The notes under the pieces are model-generated. The model ran no database searches. It was not told the DNA's origin and was given only the letters and a program-made list of their open reading frames with translations. A DNA stretch of 64,000 bases. Origin: Neglectibacter sp. X58 (GTDB lineage Bacteria > Bacillota > Clostridia > Oscillospirales > Acutalibacteraceae). A program made the translations under genes and the position numbers. The stretch covers positions 62,001-126,000 of the forward strand of contig NZ_QWEO01000004.1 in the NCBI RefSeq assembly GCF_009936035.1. Direction: 5' to 3'. Below, piece by piece: positions 42,563-51,282 of this stretch (its first letter is position 1; each line of letters begins with the position of its first letter).

Positions 42563-44107
42563 TTGAACAAGAAAAGCGCCGCCCCCATAGCGGCGGTCAT
42601 CGAGATTGGTTCCAACAATGTGAAGCTGCGGGTGTCCCAGTTGTCAAAGGGCAAAATCCAGACCCTGGACAGGCTGGAATATCCCATCGGGCTGGGCCAC
42701 GACGTGTTTGAAAACGGCAGCGTCAGCTTTGACAGCCTGCGGGAGCTGTCCGCCGCTTTATCCAAATTTTCCGCCGCCCTGCTTTCCTACAATATCGAAA
42801 AGCCCCGGGTGGTTTCCTGCTCTGCCCTGCGGGAGGCCAAAAACCGCGCCCTGGTTATCGACCAGCTAAAGGTGCGCAACGGCCTGGACGTGGAGGTTTT
42901 GGATGACAGCCAGGAAAAAGCCTATATTTACGGGGAGATTATGGAGCGCCTGGAACAGGAACAAGCCGTAAAGGGAGGCGCGTCCCTTATCGCCTATGTG
43001 GGGGCGGGCAGCATCGGCATTGCCGTGTTTGACGGGCAGCAGGCCGTATACTCCCAGAACATCCCCATTGGGCCTTTAAAGCTTCACGACGCCTTAAGCA
43101 AGCTGAGAAAAGGCGCCCAGGATTTCCACTGCATTGTAGACGAATATATGGATCTGCTTTTAAGCCGGGTGGATATTTCCGCCTTCCGGGTGCAGAACCT
43201 GATTGTCACCGGCTCTCAGATGGGGCGGGTGGCAAGGCTCAGCGGCGCCCGGCAGGAAGGGGAAATGGTGCGCCTGGACGTGAAAAAGCTGATTTCCCTT
43301 TATGATGAGCTTCGCTCCATGACAGCGGAAAGCATTGGCCTGCGCTATGGCATGACAGAGGACAAAGCCGCTGTGCTGTACACAGCCCTGTTTGTTTACA
43401 GAGGGCTTCTGCGTTTCTGCCCAGGGGCCAAGGAGGTTGTTTCCCCCATAGCGGACATTTCCCAGGGGGTCATGCGGTATATGCTCTCTCCCCGGGCAGA
43501 CGCCCAGTGGGCGGCTTACCTGCGGAAAAATGCCCTGGCCTGCGCCGAAGCCACAGCCAGAAGCTTTGGGTGCGATTTAGAGCACTCCCAGCGCATCGGG
43601 GAATTTTGCTGCAAAATTTTTGACAAGCTGAAAAAAGTCCATGGGCTGGACCCCTCCCGCCGGCTGATTCTGGAGCTTGCCGCCACGCTCCATAGCTGCG
43701 GCAGCTTTGTGTGCGTGCGCCAGCACAGCCGCTGCACCTTTGATATGATTAAAGGCATGGACATTTTCGGGCTTTCAGAGGCCCAGGTGCTGCAAATCGC
43801 CCTGGTGGCAGGCAGCGTGAACCCCTCCACAGAGGAGGATCCGGAACTTCTGCTCCTTTCCGACAAGGAGCGTCTGGAGGCCATGAAGCTGGAGGCCATG
43901 TTCCGCATGGCAAACGCCCTGGACAAATCCCACCGGGAAAAACTGCGGGATTTAAAAATCAGCACAGACGGCGACCGGGTGCTGTTCCGGGCCAAAGCCC
44001 GGGAAAACACCCTTTTGGAGCGCTGGGCCTTTGAGGAAGCCTCCCAGTTCTTCCAGAATGTATTCGGGCTTTTGCCGGAGCTGGCAGTGAAATTTGAAGC
44101 CCTGTAA
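42563..44107 (+). CDS. Ppx/GppA-type exopolyphosphatase homologue
   Basis: The 514-aa protein has the Ppx/GppA actin-fold N-domain and an HD-like helical C-domain (FDKLKKVHGLDPSRRLILELAATLHSCG). It lies 41 nt before ppk, supporting a role in polyphosphate turnover. Two phosphate loops deviate: the first reads IEIGSNNVK (usual DIGSNS) and the second YVGAGSIG (usual DIGGGSTE), so conserved Asp and Glu residues are missing and activity is doubtful. The TTG start at 42563 has GGAGGG at ideal spacing; an ATG lies 30 nt upstream without one. Confidence 0.85.
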   Translation: MNKKSAAPIAAVIEIGSNNVKLRVSQLSKGKIQTLDRLEYPIGLGHDVFENGSVSFDSLRELSAALSKFSAALLSYNIEKPRVVSCSALREAKNRALVIDQLKVRNGLDVEVLDDSQEKAYIYGEIMERLEQEQAVKGGASLIAYVGAGSIGIAVFDGQQAVYSQNIPIGPLKLHDALSKLRKGAQDFHCIVDEYMDLLLSRVDISAFRVQNLIVTGSQMGRVARLSGARQEGEMVRLDVKKLISLYDELRSMTAESIGLRYGMTEDKAAVLYTALFVYRGLLRFCPGAKEVVSPIADISQGVMRYMLSPRADAQWAAYLRKNALACAEATARSFGCDLEHSQRIGEFCCKIFDKLKKVHGLDPSRRLILELAATLHSCGSFVCVRQHSRCTFDMIKGMDIFGLSEAQVLQIALVAGSVNPSTEEDPELLLLSDKERLEAMKLEAMFRMANALDKSHREKLRDLKISTDGDRVLFRAKARENTLLERWAFEEASQFFQNVFGLLPELAVKFEAL

Positions 44108-44148
44108 CAGCCCCTTCCCCCACTTTATAGAGAATTGAGGAATGACCT

Positions 44149-46269
44149 ATGGCAGACAAGAAAATGCCCTATTATAACCGAGAATTAAGCTGGATGGACT
44201 TTAACGCCCGGGTGCTGGAGGAGGCCACCAAACGGGAGAACCCCCTAATGGAGCGGCTGCGCTTTTTGGCCATTACAGGCTCCAACCTGGACGAATTTTT
44301 CATGGTGCGGGTGGCAGGGGTGAAGGCCCAGGTAAACTCCGGCTACAAGCCCAAAGACACCTTTGACTTAACCCCCCAGGAGCTTTTAAAGGAGCTGGAG
44401 GAAAAAACCCACGTTTTCATGGAGAAGCAGTATTCCTGCCTCAGCCGCTCCATTGTGCCCGCCCTGGAAAAGCAGGGAATCTGCTTCCTCTCCTGCGAGG
44501 AGATGGACAGCCAGCAGCTCGACTATATCTCCCAATATTTTAAGGAAGTGCTGTTCCCGGTGCTCACCCCCCTGGCGGTGGACAACAGTCGGCCCTTCCC
44601 CCTGCTGGCCAACAAGTCTTTGAACCTTGCGGTATACCTAAAGTCCAAAGAAAAAGAGAAAAAAGGGGACGACAAGTGCTTTGCCATTGTGCAGGTGCCG
44701 GGCATCCTTCCCCGGTTTTTAGAGCTGCCCTGTGAGGGGGTCCGGGCCTTCACCCTGCTGGAGGACATCATCATGCATAAGCTTGACGAGCTGTTCGAGC
44801 TGCATGATATCAAGGCTGCCTGCCCCTTCCGGGTCACCCGGGACTCGGACATGTCCATTGACGAGGAGAGCGAGGACTTCATGAGCGAGATGAAGAAGTC
44901 CATCAAGCGCCGGAAAAGAGGCCGCCCTGTGCGGCTGGAGCTGCCTGCAAAGTGCGACAAGAACCTGAAAAGCTTTCTCATTGACATGCTGAAAATCAAA
45001 AAGAATGAGATTTACGAGCTGGCCGGGCCTTTAGACCTGACCTTCCTCTCCAAATTCGCTGGCATCAAGGGCTGCGAAAACCTGTGCTTCAAGCCCATCT
45101 CCCCGGTGGCCCCGGCAGATTTCTGGGGCTATGACGATATTTTTGCAGCCATCCGGGACAAGGACAGGATGGTTCACCATCCCTATGAAAGCTTCGACTG
45201 CGTGGTGAAATTTATCGAGCAGGCCGCTGAGGACGAGGACGTGCTGGCCATCAAGCAGACCCTGTACCGGGTCAGCGGCAACTCCCCCATTATCGCGGCC
45301 CTGATTAAGGCGGCGGAAAACGGCAAGCAGGTAACTGTGCTGGTGGAGCTGAAGGCCCGGTTTGACGAGGAAAACAACATCAACTGGGCGCAGAAGCTGG
45401 AAAAGGCCGGGTGCCACGTGATTTACGGCCTGTATGGCCTGAAAACCCACTGCAAAATTGCCCTGGTGGTGCGCCGGGAGGAGGACGGCATCTGCCGTTA
45501 CCTGCACCTGGGCACAGGCAACTACAACGATTCCACCGCGAAAATCTACACAGATGTGGGCCTTTTCACCTGCAACCCCCAGTATGGGGCGGACGCCTCC
45601 TCCCTTTTCAACGTGATAACCGGATATTCCCGGCCCCCGGAGTATCAGCACTTTGCTGTGGCCCCTCATGGCCTGCGCAGCTTCTTCAGGCAGCGCATCC
45701 AACTGGAGACGGAGAATGCCAAAAAGGGCCTGCCCTGCGGCATCACCGCCAAAGTAAACTCCCTGGTGGATCCGGAGATTATCGGCCTGCTGTATGAGGC
45801 AAGCTGCGCCGGGGTGCCGGTGCGCCTGGTGGTGCGGGGCATCTGCTGCCTGATTCCCGGCCTTCCGGAGGTCAGCGAAAACATCAAGGTTATCAGCATT
45901 GTGGGCCAGCTTTTGGAGCACAGCCGGGTTTTCCGCTTTGAAAACGCCGGGAACCCCAAAATCTACATGGGCAGCGCCGACTGGATGCCCCGGAATTTAG
46001 ACCGCCGGGTGGAGCTGGTGTTCCCCATTGAGGACGAGGATTTAAAGCAGCGGGCCTTCTACATCCTGGAAACCCTGCTGGAGGACAACACCAATGCCCG
46101 GAAAATGCTGCCGGACAAAGCTTACCAGCACGTCACCCATCGGGGCCGGGCAGCTTTAAGCGCCCAGCAGGCTTTCTACAAAGATGCTCAGGAGCGCCTG
46201 AAAGCCCGCCAGCATGTAGAGCATGACAGCCCGCTGATTCCCATTCACACAGCGGAAGAGGCAACGTAA
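44149..46269 (+). CDS. ppk1: Polyphosphate kinase 1
   Basis: It polymerises the terminal phosphate of ATP into polyphosphate and works in reverse. The 706 aa show the N domain (NRELSWMDFNARVLEEA, GSNLDEFFMVRV), the head domain and two PLD-like catalytic domains. YGLKTHCKIALVVRRE contains the autophosphorylated His, and HLGTGNYND and NPKIYMGSADWMPRNLDRRVE are present. GAGG precedes the ATG. It forms an operon with the upstream ppx-like gene. Confidence 0.95.
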   Translation: MADKKMPYYNRELSWMDFNARVLEEATKRENPLMERLRFLAITGSNLDEFFMVRVAGVKAQVNSGYKPKDTFDLTPQELLKELEEKTHVFMEKQYSCLSRSIVPALEKQGICFLSCEEMDSQQLDYISQYFKEVLFPVLTPLAVDNSRPFPLLANKSLNLAVYLKSKEKEKKGDDKCFAIVQVPGILPRFLELPCEGVRAFTLLEDIIMHKLDELFELHDIKAACPFRVTRDSDMSIDEESEDFMSEMKKSIKRRKRGRPVRLELPAKCDKNLKSFLIDMLKIKKNEIYELAGPLDLTFLSKFAGIKGCENLCFKPISPVAPADFWGYDDIFAAIRDKDRMVHHPYESFDCVVKFIEQAAEDEDVLAIKQTLYRVSGNSPIIAALIKAAENGKQVTVLVELKARFDEENNINWAQKLEKAGCHVIYGLYGLKTHCKIALVVRREEDGICRYLHLGTGNYNDSTAKIYTDVGLFTCNPQYGADASSLFNVITGYSRPPEYQHFAVAPHGLRSFFRQRIQLETENAKKGLPCGITAKVNSLVDPEIIGLLYEASCAGVPVRLVVRGICCLIPGLPEVSENIKVISIVGQLLEHSRVFRFENAGNPKIYMGSADWMPRNLDRRVELVFPIEDEDLKQRAFYILETLLEDNTNARKMLPDKAYQHVTHRGRAALSAQQAFYKDAQERLKARQHVEHDSPLIPIHTAEEAT

Positions 46270-46279
46270 GGGCAAGGCC

Positions 46280-46302
46280 TTGGGGGTTCTGCCCCCTTAA
46301 GA
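46280..46302. repeat. Intergenic palindromic repeat after ppk1
   Basis: GGGGG-TTCT-GCCCCC followed by TTAAGAACCCC belongs to the same repeat family as 26838, 51208 and 55599. It may terminate the ppk transcript. Confidence 0.5.
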
Positions 46303-46393
46303 ACCCCTTTGGCGCTGCCGCGTGTCACCCTCTTGCATTGCTGGAGGGCTTTCGAGGAGCGGCAAAGGCATGGACGAGTGAAAGGAGGAACGC

Positions 46394-46915
46394 ATGAAAG
46401 AGCGCCTTACAACGAATTCACGGAAATGGTTTGGCGTGCTTGTGGCTATTCTGCTCTATTATATCCTGCACGAAGGGGCGCACCTGCTTGCGGCCCTGTG
46501 CTTCGATGTGTTCCACCAAATCCGCTTTATGGGGATAGGCGTGCAGATCGCCGCAAGAACAGAGCTTTTAACAGATCTTCAAACGGCTGTCTTTTGTGTG
46601 GTGGGCAGTATTGCTTCCCTTATAGGGGCTTATGTGCTGGTGTGGGCGGCGAAGTTCATCACCAAAAGCGGCAGCAAGGTTTTGAAGGCTGCGGGGTATT
46701 ATGCCACCATAGCCCTGCTGGTGCTCGACCCCCTGTACCTGTCTGTGCTCTACCGCTTTGTGGGCGGCGGGGACATGAACGGCATCCTGCTTTTCGGCCT
46801 GCCGGAGATAGGGGTGGAGTTGGTTTACGGCGCCATCGGCGTTGTGAATATATGTATCATCCTGAAATACATTTACCCCGCATACAAAAAAGCATTTGCG
46901 GGCAATGGAGAATAA
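46394..46915 (+). CDS. Membrane protein with HExxH motif
   Basis: This 173-aa protein has four predicted hydrophobic segments and HEGAH at residues 26-30 inside the first helix (LYYILHEGAHLLAAL). The HExxH-in-membrane layout recalls M50 site-2-type metalloproteases, but the second M50 motif (LDG-like) is not evident; LVLDPLYL is the nearest candidate. Function unknown. AAAGGAGG precedes the start. It is followed 25 nt later by the phosphofructokinase gene. Confidence 0.75.
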   Translation: MKERLTTNSRKWFGVLVAILLYYILHEGAHLLAALCFDVFHQIRFMGIGVQIAARTELLTDLQTAVFCVVGSIASLIGAYVLVWAAKFITKSGSKVLKAAGYYATIALLVLDPLYLSVLYRFVGGGDMNGILLFGLPEIGVELVYGAIGVVNICIILKYIYPAYKKAFAGNGE

Positions 46916-46940
46916 ATCTATTATAGAAGGGGTGTTTTCA

Positions 46941-48017
46941 ATGAAAAGAGTAGGCATTTTAACAAGCGGCGGCGACTGCCAGGGCCTGAACGCGGCTATC
47001 CGGGGCGTTGCCAAGGGGCTGTATGAGCAGTTTGGCAAGGACGTGGAGATTTACGGCATTAAAGACGGCTACACCGGGCTGATTTTCGGGGAATATAAAA
47101 AGATGGAGCCAGGGGATTTTTCCGGCATCCTCACCCTGGGCGGCACGCTGCTGGGCACCTCCCGCCAGCCCTTTAAAACCATCCGGGTCATTGACGAGAA
47201 CAACGTGGACAAGGTTGCCGCCATGAAAAAGCACTACAAAAAAATGGATTTAGACTGCCTGGTGATTCTGGGGGGCAACGGCACCCAGAAAACCGCCAAC
47301 CTCCTGCGGGAGGAGGGCCTCAATGTTATCCACCTGCCCAAAACCATTGACAACGACATCTGGGGCACAGACATCACCTTTGGCTTTCACAGCGCGGTGG
47401 AAATCGCCACCAATGTCATCGACTGCATCCACACCACTGCCACCTCCCATGGGCGCATTTTCATCGTGGAGGTAATGGGCCACAAGGTGGGCTGGCTCAC
47501 CCTTTCGGCAGGCATCGCAGGCGGCGCGGACGTGATACTCCTGCCGGAAATCCCCTACGACATCAACAAGGTGGCGAAAACCCTCCAGGGCCGCATTGAC
47601 AGCGGCAAGAAATTCTCCATCCTGGCAGTAGCCGAGGGGGCCATCTCCAAAGAGGAGGCAAAGCTTTCCAAGAAGGAGCTGAAGAAGGCCCGGGCCGACT
47701 TCCGGCACCCCTCCATTGTATACCGCATTGCCGAGGAGCTTTCGGACAAAATCGACAACGAAATCCGGGTGTGCGTGCCCGGGCACTTCCAGCGGGGCGG
47801 CAGCCCCTGCGCTTACGACCGGGTGCTGTGTACCCGCCTGGGGGCCACTGCCGCTAAGTGCATCAAGGACAAAGTGTTTGGCGTGATGATTGGCATGGTA
47901 AACGGCAAAACGGCACCTGTGCCCCTCCAGGACGTGGCCGGGAAGCTGAAAGCTGTCCCTGTGGACTGCGATGAAATCAAGGCTGCCCGCCAAATCGGCA
48001 TATCCTTTGGCGATTAA
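46941..48017 (+). CDS. 6-phosphofructokinase
   Basis: This glycolytic kinase forms fructose-1,6-bisphosphate. The 358 aa begin MKRVGILTSGGDCQGLNAAI. The phosphate-donor loop is GGNGTQKTA (Asn113 in place of the usual Asp, Gly114 retained), the catalytic site PKTIDNDI and the sugar site EVMGHKVGWL. Gly at position 114 points to ATP rather than pyrophosphate as donor, while the Asn is typical of a divergent clade with uncertain donor preference. AGAAGGGG precedes the ATG. Confidence 0.9.
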   Translation: MKRVGILTSGGDCQGLNAAIRGVAKGLYEQFGKDVEIYGIKDGYTGLIFGEYKKMEPGDFSGILTLGGTLLGTSRQPFKTIRVIDENNVDKVAAMKKHYKKMDLDCLVILGGNGTQKTANLLREEGLNVIHLPKTIDNDIWGTDITFGFHSAVEIATNVIDCIHTTATSHGRIFIVEVMGHKVGWLTLSAGIAGGADVILLPEIPYDINKVAKTLQGRIDSGKKFSILAVAEGAISKEEAKLSKKELKKARADFRHPSIVYRIAEELSDKIDNEIRVCVPGHFQRGGSPCAYDRVLCTRLGATAAKCIKDKVFGVMIGMVNGKTAPVPLQDVAGKLKAVPVDCDEIKAARQIGISFGD

Positions 48018-48029
48018 AGGAGGGCTGCC

Positions 48030-48506
48030 ATGGATTTCCGTATTATCTCCCTGCCCCCCTTCACCGCCGCCACCTCCGGGCCAAGCCCGGCATTTGACTT
48101 CTCCCCGGAAGGGGTGCTGGGGAGATTCAACGCCTATTTCAGCAGCATAAAGCCGTCTCCCCGGGACAGCTTTATGCCCCGGGATTTCCTGTTCTTCAAC
48201 CGCGAAAAGAACGGGCTGGAATGGTGGTATGCCTTAGAGGAAGGTATGCCTGACGGAGGCTATGAAAAGGCGGCCTTTGACGGCGGTTTCTATCTCACCT
48301 ATTTTTACTGGGATCATGACGAGGAGGAAAACCGCAGGCTCTATCAGGAGGCTGTGAAGTATATTGAAGGCAGCGGTATTTTCGAGCTGGACGAAAGGCC
48401 CGGCCATTATTCCATGGGCCATATCATCACCCCGCCAGAGGCCATCCAGGCCCTGGGGAAAGGGATGATGGAGGCGTTTGTCCCTGTGAAGCTGAAAGAC
48501 ATATAA
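48030..48506 (+). CDS. Small protein with GyrI-like effector-binding character
   Basis: The 158-aa soluble protein contains alternating strand-helix segments (GFYLTYFYWDHDEEENRRLYQEAVKYI, ELDERPGHYSMGHIITP) that resemble the GyrI-like/effector-binding fold. I am not certain of the family. It starts 12 nt after the phosphofructokinase stop with AAAGGAGG and is probably co-transcribed. Confidence 0.6.
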   Translation: MDFRIISLPPFTAATSGPSPAFDFSPEGVLGRFNAYFSSIKPSPRDSFMPRDFLFFNREKNGLEWWYALEEGMPDGGYEKAAFDGGFYLTYFYWDHDEEENRRLYQEAVKYIEGSGIFELDERPGHYSMGHIITPPEAIQALGKGMMEAFVPVKLKDI

Positions 48507-48556
48507 CTATAAAATATATAACAAAACCCTTCATGTAAAAAATTATAAAGAAAGGA

Positions 48557-48590
48557 ACGATACCGGACACAAGTAGGAATCCTGTATCGT
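48557..48590 (+). promoter_or_regulatory. Leader hairpin resembling those of nadE and xpaC
   Basis: AAGAAAGGA (48548-48556) is followed by ACGATAC pairing with GTATCGT (48584-48590). The run AAGAAAGGAACGATACCGGACA differs from the nadE leader at only a few bases. Here the next gene has its own GGAGG after the hairpin. Confidence 0.5.
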
Positions 48591-48602
48591 ATGGAGGTTC
48601 TT

Positions 48603-49469
48603 ATGAAATTTTCTGTCAGCTTATATAGCTTCTACAGCGCCATAAAGGCCGGGGAACTGACCCCCATGCAGTGCATTGGAAAAGCCAAAGAACTGGGCTT
48701 TGACGCGGTGGAGGCCGTGGATTTTGTAAACTTCCAGTGCCCACAGGAGGAGATGGCCCAGCAGGCCCAGGCCCTCCGGGCCGAGGCTGAAAAGCAGGGG
48801 CTGTGCTTTTCCTCTTTGGCAGTGGCGGCAGATTTGCTAAACGGCAGCGGCGGGGACACCGCCAAAGAAATAGAACGGGTGAAAAAATATGTGGACTTAG
48901 CCGCAGTACTGGGCGCGCCCCGTATGCGCCACGACATCACCCAGGGCACAAAGCCTGCCCAAAGCTATGACAGCCTGCTCCCCCGGCTCTCGGAGGCTGT
49001 GCGGGAAATCACTGAGTATGCGGCAGCCAAGGGCGTCCTCACCATGACGGAGAACCATGGCTTTTTCTCCCAGGATTCGGAGCGGGTGGAAAAGCTGTAT
49101 ACGGCAGTGGGGCACCCTAACTTTAAGCTGCTGTGCGATATGGGCAATTTCCTGTGCGCCGATGAAAATCCGGCCCTGGCTGTGGCCAGGGTAGCCCCCT
49201 ATACGGCCTATGTCCACGCCAAAGACTTTATCTGCAAAAGCTTCTATGCCGAAAATCCCGGGGAGGGTGCTTTCCAGACCCGGGCGGGGAACTACCTGCG
49301 GGGCACCGTCATCGGCCAGGGGAATGTGCCTGTGAAGCAGTGCCTGCGCACCTTAAAGGCCGCGGGCTTTGACGATACCATTGCCATTGAGTTTGAGGGC
49401 CTGGAGCCTTGCGTGGAGGCTGTGCGCATTGGCCTTGCAAATTTAAAGCGGTATTGGGATGAAGTATGA
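48603..49469 (+). CDS. Sugar phosphate isomerase/epimerase-like TIM-barrel protein
   Basis: The 288 aa form an AP-endonuclease-2-type TIM barrel (MKFSVSLYSFYSAIKAG, ELGFDAVEAVDF, TENHGFFSQDSERVEKL, LCDMGNFLC, YVHAKDF). Family members include xylose isomerase-like and inosose-related enzymes; the substrate is unknown. The ATG at 48603 has GGAGG. It overlaps the next gene by 4 nt (ATGA), so the two are coupled. Confidence 0.87.
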   Translation: MKFSVSLYSFYSAIKAGELTPMQCIGKAKELGFDAVEAVDFVNFQCPQEEMAQQAQALRAEAEKQGLCFSSLAVAADLLNGSGGDTAKEIERVKKYVDLAAVLGAPRMRHDITQGTKPAQSYDSLLPRLSEAVREITEYAAAKGVLTMTENHGFFSQDSERVEKLYTAVGHPNFKLLCDMGNFLCADENPALAVARVAPYTAYVHAKDFICKSFYAENPGEGAFQTRAGNYLRGTVIGQGNVPVKQCLRTLKAAGFDDTIAIEFEGLEPCVEAVRIGLANLKRYWDEV

Positions 49470-51181
49470 TCCGCTATGAAGTACGCCGGGTGAAAAGCCA
49501 TGAGATCCCGGCGGCCATGGCGCTGATTTGGCAGGTGTATCTGGAATTTGACGCTCCCGCCGAAGGCGGGGGCGCAGCCGAAGCCTTCCGGCAGGAAACC
49601 ACGGAAAACCCTAAATTTATCCGGGCCTGCCGGCAGGGGATCTGCCCGGTTTACGGTGCCTTTGACGGGGAGGAAATCATCGGCGTGATGATTCTGCGGC
49701 CCGACAAAACCCATATCTGCCAGGCCTTTGTAAAAAAGGAATACCACCGCCAGGGCGTGGGTACGGCTGTTTTCCGGTATCTTTTAGCGGACAGACTTCG
49801 GAAAAGCCCCGGCCTGCAGGCCATCACCCTGAACGCCACCCCTTACGGCCTGCCCTTTTACCTCCATCTGGGCTTTACAGCCCTGTCGGAGGAGCAGGAA
49901 AAAAACGGGGTGCGCTTTACCCCCATGCGGTATGATGTGCAGAAAAATCAAAACAGGAAAGAGGTTTACACTATGTCTGTAAAGGAAACGTTTTTAGATT
50001 TAATCTCCTATCCCACCAACTCCGACCCCGCCACTGGCGTCACCCCCAGCACCCCTGGGCAGAAGGTTTTAGGTGCGCACATTGTAGACCTGATGAAGGA
50101 AATGGGCATTGAGGACGCCTATATGTCTGACACAGGGTACGTATACGGCACCATTCCCGCCACAGCGGAGGGCCGGAAAACTGTAGGCTTTATCGCCCAC
50201 ATGGACACTTACGGCGGGGTGAAAGGCGAGGACATCAAGCCCCAGGTGATTGAGAACTATGACGGCGGGGACATCAAGCTGGGAGAAAGCGGGCTGACCC
50301 TCTCCCCCGCAGACTTCCCCTCCCTGAAAGAGCAGAAGGGCAAAACCCTGATTACCACTGACGGCACCACCCTGTTAGGCGGGGATGACAAGGCCGGCGT
50401 GGCGGAGATTCTCTGCGCCGCCAGGGAGATACTCCTGGAGAAAAAGCCTCATGGCACAGTAAAGCTGGGCTTCACCCCGGACGAGGAGATCGGCCAGGGG
50501 GCCGACCACTTTGACGTGCAGGGCTTTGGGTGCGACTTCGCCTATACTGTAGACGGCGGCCATCTGGGAGAGCTGGAATATGAAAACTTCAACGCAGCCG
50601 CGGCTGTGGCGGAGGTTTCAGGGCTTTCCATCCATACGGGCAGCGCCAAGGGGAAAATGGTAAACTCCATGGAGATTGCCATGGAGTTTGTAGGGATGCT
50701 GCCCCGGGAGCAGAAGCCCGAGTATACAGAAGGCTATGAGGGCTTCATCCATCTGGACGGCATCCAGGGCGATGTGGAGCACACCAAAATGGAGTTTATC
50801 ATCCGCGACCATGACGCGGCGCTCTTTGAGGCAAAGAAAAAGGTGATGGAGGGCGCGGCAGCATACCTGAACGCCAAGTATCCCTCAAAGCCTGTAAAGC
50901 TTGCCATCACGGAAAGCTACCGGAACATGAAAGAGCAGATCCTGCCCCACTGGGAGGTAATCGAAACCATGGAGAAGGCCATGCGGGCAAACGGCGTGGA
51001 GCCTTTCGCCATCCCCATCCGGGGCGGCACAGACGGGGCGCGGCTTTCCTACATGGGCCTGCCCTGCCCCAACATCTGCACAGGCGGCGCCAATGCCCAC
51101 GGCAAGCTGGAGTATGTTGTGGCGGAGGACATGGAGGCCATCAAGGACATCATCAAGACCGCGGTGGAAATAGCGGAATAA
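49466..51181 (+). CDS. pepT: GNAT acetyltransferase fused in frame to peptidase T
   Basis: Residues 1-160 form a GNAT domain (ICQAFVKKEYHRQGVGTAVFRYL holds the acetyl-CoA loop QGVGTA). No stop codon follows. After NQNRKEVYT the frame enters a complete peptidase T at residue 170 (MSVKETFLDLISYPTNSD, with metal sites IAHMDTYGG, GGDDKAG, TPDEEIGQGADHF). PepT removes N-terminal residues from tripeptides. The ATG at 49973 has its own GGAAAGAGG site, so PepT (402 aa) may also be made alone. Whether the fusion is real or a lost stop codon cannot be told from one genome. Confidence 0.88.
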   Translation: MIRYEVRRVKSHEIPAAMALIWQVYLEFDAPAEGGGAAEAFRQETTENPKFIRACRQGICPVYGAFDGEEIIGVMILRPDKTHICQAFVKKEYHRQGVGTAVFRYLLADRLRKSPGLQAITLNATPYGLPFYLHLGFTALSEEQEKNGVRFTPMRYDVQKNQNRKEVYTMSVKETFLDLISYPTNSDPATGVTPSTPGQKVLGAHIVDLMKEMGIEDAYMSDTGYVYGTIPATAEGRKTVGFIAHMDTYGGVKGEDIKPQVIENYDGGDIKLGESGLTLSPADFPSLKEQKGKTLITTDGTTLLGGDDKAGVAEILCAAREILLEKKPHGTVKLGFTPDEEIGQGADHFDVQGFGCDFAYTVDGGHLGELEYENFNAAAAVAEVSGLSIHTGSAKGKMVNSMEIAMEFVGMLPREQKPEYTEGYEGFIHLDGIQGDVEHTKMEFIIRDHDAALFEAKKKVMEGAAAYLNAKYPSKPVKLAITESYRNMKEQILPHWEVIETMEKAMRANGVEPFAIPIRGGTDGARLSYMGLPCPNICTGGANAHGKLEYVVAEDMEAIKDIIKTAVEIAE

Positions 51182-51207
51182 AAACAAATCAAAATTTTTT
51201 GAAGAGT

Positions 51208-51264
51208 CCAGGGAAACTTTTTTTGAAAAAAGTTTCCCTGGCGGGGTTTGGGGCAGCGCCCCAA
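51208..51264. repeat. Intergenic double-hairpin repeat
   Basis: CCAGGGAAACTTTT pairs with AAAAGTTTCCCTGG (51208-51241), then TTGGGGC-AGC-GCCCCAA (51248-51264). It sits directly before the ribosome site of the oxidoreductase gene. Confidence 0.65.
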
Positions 51265-51282
51265 GAAAGGACGGAAAGCGCT

